Below, piece by piece: positions 54,816 to 64,000 of a stretch of DNA of 64,000 nt. Origin of the DNA: Theodoxus fluviatilis (lineage: Eukaryota > Mollusca > Gastropoda > Cycloneritida > Neritidae); the NCBI GenBank assembly GCA_034096865.1, contig JAWQFJ010002776.1, forward strand, positions 53,627-117,626, given 5' to 3'. The notes beneath the pieces were generated by a model. That model ran no database searches. It saw nothing but the letters and a program-made list of their open reading frames with translations, and was not told the origin of the DNA. The position numbers were made by a program, and so were the translations under genes. The stretch's first letter is position 1, and each line of letters starts with the position of its first letter.

Positions 54816-57287
54816 TGACGTGTTGGTGGCTGTGTGTATGAATAATCCTTATAACCATAGACTATCATAGACTACTAATCCACTAGGTTTTCAACAAAAC
54901 CCGAGCTGCCATGTTTCTGCAACCATAAATAGTATAAAAAGGGGAAAACAACAACAAAAATAGACAACTGAGGAGCAGGTTCAATTTATGACAAGTTTTA
55001 ATCAATAACAACGGTCAAAAGAAAAGCCCAACCCCCAAAAATGGCCACCCCAAAAACAATAACACACTCCTGACTTTGCACAAGCCTAAACGTAAACACT
55101 CTCGCCCCAGGCGGGCGGAGCTTCACCGGCTTCCTAGAAGCGACCTGGGCTCGGCCAATCACAGCAGCCACTGAGGCTGACCTGAGCTCCGGGTCATAAT
55201 TAGCATACAATAACAACACGCTGTCATGCTTATGAATGGGTTCACTCTCGCAGTGAAGGATAAGGTTTTCTCGCTCCGCTAGCACGGTAGCGGCAGAGAG
55301 AAGACAAATTGACAACCAGTTAGAAACTCAATTCCCCTGATGAGGAATTAGTTTTAACGTACAGTGGCTCAAAAGTCCCAATCATACCTTCTCGCAGCAG
55401 GGCACGGCAGTGTCTCTGAAAACCCTCTGCTCAGGCTTAAATGGATAGCGTCTCTGACCGTTCCAGATTGGTTCGACACCCACTTACTAAACTGGCACTT
55501 TAAAAACACTAGGATCACAGTCCTCACGAGTCCAGCTGTCACCCCGATGGGTAAAGATTATAAAAGCCAATGCTTACCAACGTTGTCCCTTTCCTTCCAC
55601 AAGAAAGTACACACATAATCCAGTCCCAGCCGACCCCTGTATCCTCAGTGATTGGAAGCGCATGAGGTTCCAACCTCACGCCTCCCCGGTCTCAGTAGCG
55701 TCACTGGTAGTCCCGGTGAGAACTGTCCTCTCACCCCCTCTCAATGGTGGTTCCAGGCACCCGGATTCCCCCAGCAGGCGGTCTCCGATGGGTCGGGTCA
55801 CTCCGGTGGCCCGGGAATCTCCCCAGTAGACAGGCGTCCAATGTCCGGCGGCGGTAGCAGCAATCTGGTCCAGGGATGACCTGCCTACCCCAATCCTGAC
55901 AAAGACTTTGCTCACTAGACCTGTGACCACTCTAACTAGTCACACTATTGCACTACACTGTGCATTAAGAGAGAGAGGAAATACCTTTGGGCAGAGCGTC
56001 TATCAACGACCTTGACCCCTCCCAACATTCCTAACCTCCCCTTTTGCGGGTCATAGGCTCGTGCCTACCGCAATCACACGCCTAGCGTGTCACGCGTCAG
56101 AGCTTACGCGTATAGGTGAGGACGAATTCCCCTAACAGGGCACGTTAGAGAATTATAGACTGCTCCACTTAGCATCTTTACGTTAACTCATGAGTCCTGA
56201 CGAGACAGCTTCTGCTCAGCGACACATAGTACGTAAGTCCCACACCCAGTATCCTATACTCGTTTACTTCCCAGAAGAACGATATAGATACGATAGAAGG
56301 ATAGTACTGACTACAGATCCCTCTCTTAATTCCTATCACTCTCACACGACGTGATAACCATGGAATTAAACTGACAGAAGAAGAAGCCCCTTAGGCCCTC
56401 TAAAGTCACATAAGTCACATAAGTCACATAAGTCCCATAAGTCTCATAAGTCTCATAAGTCTCATAAGTCTCATAAGTCTCATAAGTCTGGAAGAGACAA
56501 AAGCAAAGTGTCACACGCAGCTAACACAATCAGTCTCCTCACGCGCATCATTCATTCAGCCGCATGGCCCAGAATTCGAGAATGATGAAAACACGCCCTT
56601 ACACCGGCGTTATTCAGAGAAACCCATTTAGTTTTATCCCCGTTATATTTGAGTGGCGTATTCCCCTTTTCCCATACCCTTTCACAGGATATCTCGATGG
56701 CGAAACAAGAGATAGTTTTTTCCCGCCCTACTCCCATTTTAACGGTCCAACAATATGGCGTTTCCCTTCCCAATTAATCCCAATTAATTACAACCAAACC
56801 AAACATACCTCAACAGACTCTTGACAATGACGGTTGTCACCCTCCTGTGATGCACACAGCGACGAGGTGATAGCACTCGCACCGGGCGGCAGGCCCCTGC
56901 GAGTCTATAGCGGAGCGCGCTACAACGCGTCTGCCTGCTCAGACAGCAAGCGATGAAGTGAACCCCAGAAGGCGCCAAACGCTCAACGGTCAGTCGCCCC
57001 GATCCCATTAGCCAATGAGATTATTCGATACCCCTATCACGTGGGTCATAAAGCACGAGGACTAACACGTGGGGAGCAAAGTCCACGGAACTCACCTCCG
57101 TGACCTACGAAAAGAACATTCTATCACACCCCCTGTTCAATGGTTAAAACCACCCCCCGCCTCAGACGGGTAGTAACAGGCCATGCCCTCTGACCTCTGT
57201 TACTATTAATAACGCCCAGCGTCCGTCCCTAACGTACCAGTTAAAGACAATTGAACAGATTATGATTTCTTTATCTTTTCCTTCTCT
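54816..57287. other. About 2.5 kb of unclassified insertion in the LINE
   Basis: The LINE frame breaks after YGIPS near 54,800 and resumes in RLQAIQNRTACLITR near 57,315, so the DNA between was inserted. No transposase, RT or terminal repeats were recognised. Read on the minus strand, TGTGATAG at 57,126 starts a promoter-like stretch with GAGGTATGT (near 56,810), a possible splice donor. It could be an LTR or DNA-element derivative. Confidence 0.5.
56402..56488 (+). repeat. 9-bp tandem array
   Basis: About ten units, AAGTCACAT passing to AAGTCTCAT. On the minus strand this is a repeating ETY/VTY tripeptide frame. Confidence 0.95.
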
Positions 57288-57700
57288 TCTCTTGCGCAAT
57301 CTTGCGACACGGATCGACTGCAGGCCATCCAAAACAGAACAGCGTGCCTCATCACTAGAGGCAGAAGGGAATTGTCGATTGAAACCGCTGCCCCGCAAAC
57401 TTCATTGACCCTGTAATGCAGAGTTTAGCCTTCAAGATCCTCGGGGGAAAAAAATTTTAATGTTGCCAGGCCAGTCATACCTCAGCTGCTCTCCCGACAC
57501 TGACCTCCTCTCTCTTCCCTGACCAGCACGCCACAAGTCGAAAACAGTGTGGAAGAGACTGAACACCCGCAGGAAGATGTGTGGAGGAACAGACTTAGAC
57601 ATACCAAGGCTGCAAAGCCTCATGACTCCACTGCGGCTACATCTTCGCAAACCTGACGTGCAGGCCACGGCCCTGAATCCGCTGAGGCGGAACGACGTAG
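57288..57700 (+). pseudogene. Third LINE family: C-terminal end after the insertion
   Basis: Frames read RLQAIQNRTACLITR and RRELSIETAAP, the block that follows YGIP in LINE C-termini, then MQSLAFKIL and ARHKSKTVWKRLNTRRKM. Broken by shifts. The boundary with the next LINE is near 57,700. Confidence 0.6.
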
Positions 57701-57722
57701 TGTTGTGGGGAGGGGACCTCAG

Positions 57723-59933
57723 ATGGAGTATTCCGTGAGGGACTGTCAGCACCTCGTAAGGTCAGTAGGTCTTTCCATCTTGGTTTGGAACATTGAGGGA
57801 CTCTCTTCCAGGCTTGCTGATGCAGATTTCTTGCCATATATTGCACTATTTGATATGCTGTGCTTTTTAGAAACATTTACGGCAGAGACCTTCGACTTCT
57901 CCATTTATTTTGATGATTACATTGTATACCATTCACCTGCTATCAAGCTGTCCCGCCAAGGGAGGCGTTCTGGTGGAGTGGTGTTTATGGTAAAGAAAAC
58001 CTGTGCCTGTCAAGTGGTTCAGATAAAATGTTGCTATGACAATATACTTATACTGAGGTTGAGAAATGTACCCATCGCAGATATCATTCTTATATGCGTG
58101 TACGTACCACCTGTAAATTCGCCTTATTACAGAGACAAAGAAGAAAAATGTGCTGTCCAATTTCTAGAGAGTATTATGCTTGAATTGTTAGAGGCATATC
58201 CTAGCAATACTGTTATGATTTGTGGAGACCTAAATGCGAGAGTGGGTACATGGAATCTACATACCGACAGGGACAATGATCACGAAAGAGTCTCTGATGA
58301 GCTAGATATTTGTTTTTGCCGAGATTCTGCAGCTACCAGAAATTCCCAAGATGACACCACAAACCAGTTTGGGGAAATGTTGATAGATTTCTGTAAATTA
58401 TACCACTTATTTATACTGAATGGTAGCAACGAGGGTGATAGCAGTGGAAAATTTACCTACATATCTGAACATGGAAATAGTGTGATAGACTACTGCTTGC
58501 TTACAGAAACGGCCAATGTACACTTTACTGTAGGCAGTAGGATAGACTCCAACCATATGCCACTTGAGATAATATTGGGATCAGAAATATGTCTAAACAG
58601 AACAAATGAGACTTATAAAACAATCAGCAAATTAACCTGGGATAAAACCAAAGAGACAGATGTCATCGAACACCTCCAGACCTCTTACTTTAGTACTTCC
58701 CTCAAATTGGCTTTTGAAACTCTTAACACTTGCATAGATTCTACCGTCGAATTGACTACAAAAATTCTCCTTGGGGCAATAGACTGCATGCGTCGCACCT
58801 ACAGAATTAACGAGAGGCTACAAAGTAAAACTACAGATTGGTTTGACTATGAGTGCAGAGACCAAAAGAATAGAGCAAAGAGAGCCCTTATGAAATATAG
58901 AAAAACACACCGCAACAATGACAAAGAAGAATACGTGCAGAATAGGAAAATGTATAAACAACTAATACGAGATAAGAAAAAAGAATACCACAAAAATGCT
59001 TTAAAACTTATTTCAGACAACATGAACAATTCCAGTCAGTTTTGGTCCTTAATACGCAAGAGGACAAGCAGGAGGGCACAATACCCTGATATTAAAATGA
59101 ACACATGGAAACAATATTTTGAGAACCTGTTTAGTCCCGCCCTTAACACTCAGGTGCAAACCAGAGATGATCTCTACAGAGGGGTAACTTTTGATGATAT
59201 TCTGGATGCACCAATTACCTCAGATGAAGTAAACCAAGCAATAACAAAGCTTTCAGGTGGGAAAGCTCCAGGTCTAGACGAAATCCCAGGAGAAATTTTC
59301 AAGCTGAGTCGTGGCTACATGCTGCCTTTCTTAGTAAGGCTCTTTAATGCCATATATGATGCTCAAACCTTCCCACGAGAATGGAGCAAATCAATCACTA
59401 TCCCTCTGCACAAGCAAGGCAACAGGCTCGACCCCTCAAACTACAGAGGTATATCCCTGTTAAGCACTATGAGCAAGCTCGTTACCTCTGTATTAACTAA
59501 GCGACTGCATTTATGGGCTGAAGGCAAAGGAAAAATCTGCATGGAACAGGCTGGTTTTAGGACAGGGTATTCTACCGTCGACCACATATTTACGCTACAC
59601 TGCATGATAAACAGACATGTGTATGGAAGGGGCAGAGGGAAACTATATATAGCATTTGTTGATTATAAAAAAGCCTTTGATTCCGTTGACCGCCAGATCC
59701 TCTGGAGTACACTTGCTAAAGCACAAGCCTCTGAAAAATTGATTAATATGCTAAAATCTATGTACGCCCATGTGAAAACTTGTGTCAGATGGAAGGGTAA
59801 CCTCTCAGAGTTCATTAACTGCCCCATTGGCACAAAACAGGGTGCCTTAGAATCACCGATACTGTTTTCTCTCTACATCAACCAAGTAGCAGACTATGTA
59901 CGAGAAAACGGTAAACATGGATTAATATGCTAA
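57723..59933 (+). pseudogene. LINE ORF: endonuclease and first half of RT
   Basis: First ATG at 57,723. Endonuclease motifs: LVWNIEGL, LETF, SGGVVFMVKK, ICVYVPP, ICGDLNARVG, SVIDYCLL and DSNHMPLEI (SDH expected, so catalytic D-to-N near 58,550). A long linker follows. RT motifs: AITKLSGGKAPGLDEIPGEI, FPREWSKSITIPLHKQG, NYRGISLLSTMSKL, EQAGFRTGYSTVDHIF, AFVDYKKAFDSVDR and CPIGTKQGALESPILFSLYI. The frame ends at a stop created by the 179-bp duplication. Confidence 0.88.
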
Positions 59934-60098
59934 AATATATGTACGCCCATGTGAAAACTTGTGTCAGATGGAAGGGTAACCTCTCAGAGTTCATTAACTG
60001 CCCCATTGGCACAAAACAGGGTGCCTTAGAATCACCGATACTGTTTTCTCTCTACATCAACCAAGTAGCAGACTATGTACGAGAAAACGGTAAACATG
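59741..60098 (+). repeat. 179-bp tandem duplication in the RT
   Basis: 59,741-59,919 and 59,920-60,098 are the same except one C-to-A (CTAAAATCTATG against CTAAAATATATG). It duplicates the GTKQG block and shifts the frame, because 179 is not a multiple of three. Confidence 0.97.
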
Positions 60099-61347
60099 GT
60101 ATTCAAATGTTAAGTGGAAAGTCGGAGCTTTATCTCCTCATATTCGCGGATGATGTGGCACTTCTGTCGACCTCACCCACAGGACTTCAAACCCAGATTA
60201 ACAATCTTGCTAGTGCGTCACAACGCATTGGCCTAGAAATAAACACAAGCAAGACGAAGGTCATGGTTTTCCGGAGAGGAGGACATTTAGCTCAAGGTGA
60301 AAAATGGGTGTTAAATGGGAAACAACTTGAGGTGGTAAACAGCTATAAATATCTGGGTTATATTTTCTCTACAAAACTCTCAACAACAATATCCTTGGAC
60401 AGTCTGGCTACTACAGCGAAACGAAAAACAATGCATTTGTTTAAATTGATGTGGAGTCTTAAAAACATGAAACCTAAACTATTTTTCCGACTATATGATG
60501 CACAAGTTCAGCCTTCTTTACTGTATGCTTCAGAGATATGGGGCCTAAAGGAACACAAACCCATAGAAAAAGCACATATATGTTTGCTTGCAAACGCTTC
60601 CTAAAGGTGGACTGCAGAACGCCTAACAGCTTGGTATATGGAGAAACGGGAAGGTTTCCTCTCGCCATTAATAGTGCAATGAAAGCTATCAGATACTGGC
60701 TAAAACTGACCAAAATGTCTGATGACAGGCTACCTAAGCAAGCCTATCTCATGCTAGCCAATGCAAAGATCCCAGATAAACTCAATTGGGCCAAATCAGT
60801 TGAAGATACTTTGTGTAAGGCCGGATATGCATATATCTGGAGGAGCGGAGGCATTACTACTACCGAAAGAAGCTTTCTAAGCAAGCTAAAAATTAGGTTG
60901 CTTGATTGTAACAGGCAGACGTGGAACAGCAAAATACACGATAGCGAAAGATTCCGAATGTATAGATCCTTCAAAACTACGTTAGAATGTGAGAAGTACC
61001 TAGATTTCATGGATATAAAAAAATTCAGAGATGTACTGATCCGATTTAGATGTGGAGTAAATGAGTTGCGAGGAAATAATCAGTTCTCGCACAGATATAG
61101 TGAAGACCAGCAATGCCCCTTCTGTGGTGTAATAGAAAATGAGAAACATTTTTTGTTCGACTGTCCCTTGTACAATGATTTACGTAACAGATACATTAAG
61201 GAATATCTGAAATGTCCTGAGGCCACTGATGCTACCTTTTTAATAAATGGATGTGGTTTTATGAAAACACGCAGGGTGGCAATGTACATTTATTATGCCT
61301 TCCAACTACGAGATCAGTGTCTGACTTGTCCAGAACAAATCACCTAA
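59927..61347 (+). pseudogene. LINE ORF: RT catalytic part and C-terminal zinc region
   Basis: Continues in a second frame: LYLLIFADDVALLS (catalytic FADD near 60,145), EINTSKTKVMVFRRGG, NSYKYLGYIFSTKLS and LYASEIWG. A 2-bp AT surplus near 60,578 shifts the frame. The next frame reads MFACKRFLKVDCRTPNSLVY, SFKTTLECEKYLDFMDIKKF, and QCPFCGVIENEKHFLFDCPL, a C-x2-C...H...C zinc-like motif, and stops at 61,347. Confidence 0.86.
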
Positions 61348-61572
61348 AGCAATGCTGTCTGATTGTACATGTAAATAATGTGTCAAATGATTGCTACACT
61401 TGCACAACCTAGACAGTAATGTATGCGAGTATGTACTTCCAGTTGTTTATGCCATACCTTCTCAATGTTGATAGAGAATGCGGAGCTCCTGACATGGAAG
61501 CAAGTCATGTATGTACTTGTGATGGGCCGGTGGCCTGAACAATAAAATAAAGTCAGTCAGTCAAGTCAGTCA

Positions 61573-61722
61573 GTCAGTCTCTCTTCCCTCCACACACACA
61601 CGCGCGCGCGCGCACGCACACACACACACGCACGCACACACACACAGAGGCACACAGACACACACACGCACACACACACGCACGCACGCTCGTGCGCGCG
61701 CGCATACACGCACACACACACA
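61573..61722 (+). repeat. CA-rich microsatellite after the LINE tail
   Basis: Interrupted CACA/CGCG repeats that start next to the (GTCA)n tail. Confidence 0.92.
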
Positions 61723-62605
61723 CCAGGAAAGGATCGAGCTTTCTGCTTTGCCAGAAGCCTTAGGGGACAAAACTAAGGGATTTCCGACGAGGCCTGAAGA
61801 CGTGCCTTTTCCTCCCTGCGGTCTCAGCCACAAGGGGATCCAAGTTGTTGACCTCTGTTCAGTGACATCCCAGTGCCACGTAAACTCGGAGAGAACCATT
61901 TGTGCACGCACCACTGAGCAGCCTTTGAACTACAAGTGCGCGAAATAAAAATGGTATATACATATACAAGGAAGTAACTAAACAAAGAACAGCACATGGT
62001 AACTGGGAAATGGCGTGGGGGAAGGGGTCGACTGGCAAAATGGAAGAAGGCCAGGAAAGTTCGTTCTCACATAAACAGAGAGGCTCTCCGTATGCTGCTC
62101 TCTGCATTGCACTTTGTCTGGAGATCCGGGCAGTGTCCATCTCACGTTGGAAGCTGTGCGTCAGGGAGACAATTTTCGAAGTGGCTCTGTCCGAATTTTG
62201 TTGTCGTCTCATCAATAGATACACCACCCTGCTTTGAGAGTAGAAGAATAGTGAGCCAAGTGCGATTCAGATATAGGTTCCTGCTACACACATATATGTA
62301 GGTAAATGATCCGGTAAGCCAGGGACTCGGGAAAGCTATGATAAATCGACTGAGATTATACGTGCGTACGTGTACGCCATCGTATAGTTAATCTGGCACA
62401 TATGCATCCGCCGGCGAGATATCAAGACAGGAGGAGTCTTACTTGACAGTCGTGACAGATGGTGAAACGAATTGCACTGTTGCTCCCAAGACGTCTGCGA
62501 AGATGTCGTTGTTTCGCCCGAGGGAGGCGGGAAAGGAAATGAAACAGGGGAAAGAGGGGAGATTGCACATCTTCAAATGTAGGGGGATGGGGAAAGGATG
62601 AAGAT
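61723..62605 (+). other. Unassigned sequence
   Basis: No gene motif recognised. Confidence 0.4.
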
Positions 62606-62763
62606 TTAAGGCGCGTTTGTTAGGGGCAGAATCTCGAGAGAATCGCGAGGGCTAGGCGTTGCCTACGTTCCTCGCTCATAAGGGGCTCGCGCGATGGGGT
62701 GAGGCCGAGGGAGCTCCGGAGCTTCCTTGATGCGTCCCGCTGCAAAGGCCCGGATGAGCCAAA

Positions 62764-62904
62764 ATGGCGGAGACAGGGCAAGTTGGGCTGGTGTTAGGAG
62801 ATAACAGTGCCCCTAATGTGCTTCTCAGGGTCCGAGAATGGAAAAGTGTACGCGCACGGAAGTATTTGCTGTTCGAGTGTTCATTTGTATATTTTGAGGA
62901 GTAG
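62764..62904 (+). pseudogene. Short conserved frame in MITE copy 2 (plus)
   Basis: A 46-codon frame: MAETGQVGLVLGDNSAPNVL then LRVREWKSVRARKY and a stop. Its relative at 26,597-26,493 shares the frame but stops earlier. No known domain. Confidence 0.4.
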
Positions 62905-62983
62905 GTGTATAGGTTATTTCTGGATATACACAGCCGAAATTTTTTCTATCGTTTGCAAACGCGCAACACTGTTCACGTACACT

Positions 62984-63214
62984 CTATGATTTATGTCCCT
63001 TGAATTGATCGAGATGAATCGAGGCACAACAAATTCGACAAAATTGTCCAGGCCTACAATTAAACCCGTTTTGATTTTTTTGTTGAAAAAGTTCCCGTGC
63101 CATTTGATATGACACCATGGTGTGTTCTATGAAGTGAAAAACTGCTGTGATATCTGTATTGTCATTTATTTTGTCTATCGGCAACTTCTTCGCTGACTCA
63201 GGCGCCAGGACGCA
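62984..63214 (-). pseudogene. Short conserved frame in MITE copy 2 (minus)
   Basis: The minus frame reads KKLPIDKINDNTDITAVFHF, SYQMARELFQQ, CRPGQFCRICCASIHLDQFK and a stop. It aligns with the frame at 26,147-26,287. The cysteine pair CRICC is unexplained. Family unknown. Confidence 0.4.
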
Positions 63215-63517
63215 GCCATGTTCTCTCGGACTTCCGCCTTGCCAATTGATGATTGGTCGTTTTTTTGTCGTAAGTGCGTCTCGCCCCCCTTCGACTAGCC
63301 ATCGAGACGAGTTACTTACAAAACAAACGCGCCCTTAGTTCTGCCCCAAGCATTCCCCTCTCCCATGCCTTCTCACTTGCAGCGACTGCGTTTCCGCCCA
63401 TCCAAGAGAGCGACCGCTGTGCGTGGAGTTCTGAGCATGCATGTACAGGAACAAAGTTTGGACGTCTCTCAATTCTCTGCATCCAATTTCAATATGAATT
63501 TTGGTCTTTCCCGCTCT

Positions 63518-63521
63518 GTGT

Positions 63522-63577
<56 letters not shown>

Positions 63578-63660
63578 ATGTTTGTGTGTGCGTGTGTCTG
63601 TGTTCGTGCGCCCTTGCGTGCGTGCGTGTGTGTGTGTGTGTGTGTGCGTGCGCGTGCGCC
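63518..63660 (+). repeat. (TG)n-rich microsatellite
   Basis: TG at 63,519-63,575, then interrupted TG/CGTG repeats. Confidence 0.94.
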
Positions 63661-64000
63661 CGGACTTCCTTGCATATCTGGGTGTTCTCGGTCGGCAAGC
63701 AGATTTCTAGACAGCTCAAGCTCTAACACAGAGACTTCGTGGCTTCATCGTTTCGCCCAACGAGAATAAAAAAGCTTGAAGATTCCACATTTCGCTCCGT
63801 ACTTGGAGGAGGGCTTCCGAAAATCCTAATTAGCACGAGTCGGGCTACTTAAGAAGTGACCGCCCGAGTTGAAAGGATAGAGGAGATTTTGGGGTTCCGA
63901 GTTCTGTTGCTGCTATCGCTGGGCGCGGTGGATGGTATGGCTTCGTGAAGTAAACAGCTTCAACAACGTAGCTTCCAAAGATAGCACTGGAAGGAAAATA
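63661..64000 (+). other. Unassigned, runs to the window edge
   Basis: No motif recognised. Confidence 0.4.

Larger units (their letters stand above)
57700..61560 (+). mobile_element. Nearly full-length LINE with (GTCA)n tail
   Basis: Endonuclease, RT and a C-terminal zinc region in order, a 200-bp 3' UTR with AATAAAATAAAG and a (GTCA)n tail at 61,546-61,580. Few lesions: a 179-bp tandem duplication, a 2-bp AT insertion near 60,578 and an Asn in place of the catalytic Asp in the endonuclease. It is the least decayed LINE in the window. The clade is uncertain. Confidence 0.85.
62609..63334 (-). mobile_element. MITE, copy 2 (inverted relative of 26,018-26,757)
   Basis: Ends AGGCGCGTTTGTTAGGG and, inverted, GGGCGCGTTTGTTTTG, with TTA at 62,606-62,608 and 63,335-63,337. 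The interior aligns inverted to the 26-kb copy over its whole length. It keeps the two inward start sites, ATGGCGGAG at 62,764 (+) and ATGGCTGCG at 63,219 (-). Confidence 0.8.

Overview
The window looks like a gene-poor, repeat-dense stretch of an animal genome. The closest guess is a marine invertebrate, probably a mollusc or other lophotrochozoan. That guess rests on the mix of element types: Penelope-like elements with a GIY-YIG nuclease, a Gmr1-like LTR element, several non-LTR families, PIF/Harbinger-like MITEs, a Ginger/KRBA2-like integrase remnant, and very abundant (TG)n, (CA)n and tetranucleotide microsatellites. There is no bacterial gene organisation, and I found no intact host gene, rRNA, tRNA or CRISPR array.

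Layout. 1-7.1 kb is one CR1/jockey-like LINE. It is split by a Penelope-like element (12-bp target duplication), which is itself split by a DNA element carrying a Myb/SANT-like domain, and a SINE-like repeat (13-bp target duplication) sits in the RT part. 7.1-17.2 kb is mostly unassigned DNA with microsatellites and a degenerate minisatellite. 17.2-18.3 kb is a second copy of the first LINE family. 19.2-23.6 kb is a deleted LTR retrotransposon with protease directly followed by integrase. 24-33 kb holds microsatellites, a zinc-finger LINE tail, a MITE, an RTE tail, a TIR element with a 35-bp array, and a Ginger-like element. 33.9-35.4 kb is a second Penelope copy. 37.1-37.7 kb is a very large compound microsatellite. 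39.2-41.0 kb is a Rex1/L2-like LINE. 43.6-45.0 kb is a LINE tail that runs into pentanucleotide arrays. 45.1-45.9 kb is a clean RTE insertion. 46.4-48.0 kb holds a fold-back structure beside a THAP exon and fragments of a THAP/SWIM-type gene. 49.7-51.8 kb is a SINE split by two nested MITEs and extended by a 28-bp array. 52.2-57.7 kb is a third LINE family split by a TA-flanked MITE and by about 2.5 kb of unclassified DNA. 57.7-61.55 kb is an almost complete LINE with only a few lesions. 62.6-63.3 kb is a MITE that is an inverted relative of the one at 26 kb.

The main signal is order of insertion. Several nested events can be resolved to the base from target-site duplications and from reading frames that resume across the insert. 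Recurrent themes are LINE or SINE 3' tails continuing into microsatellites, and one conserved core of about 115-175 bp shared by DNA elements with different termini. Family assignments rest on motifs read by eye; no database search was possible.
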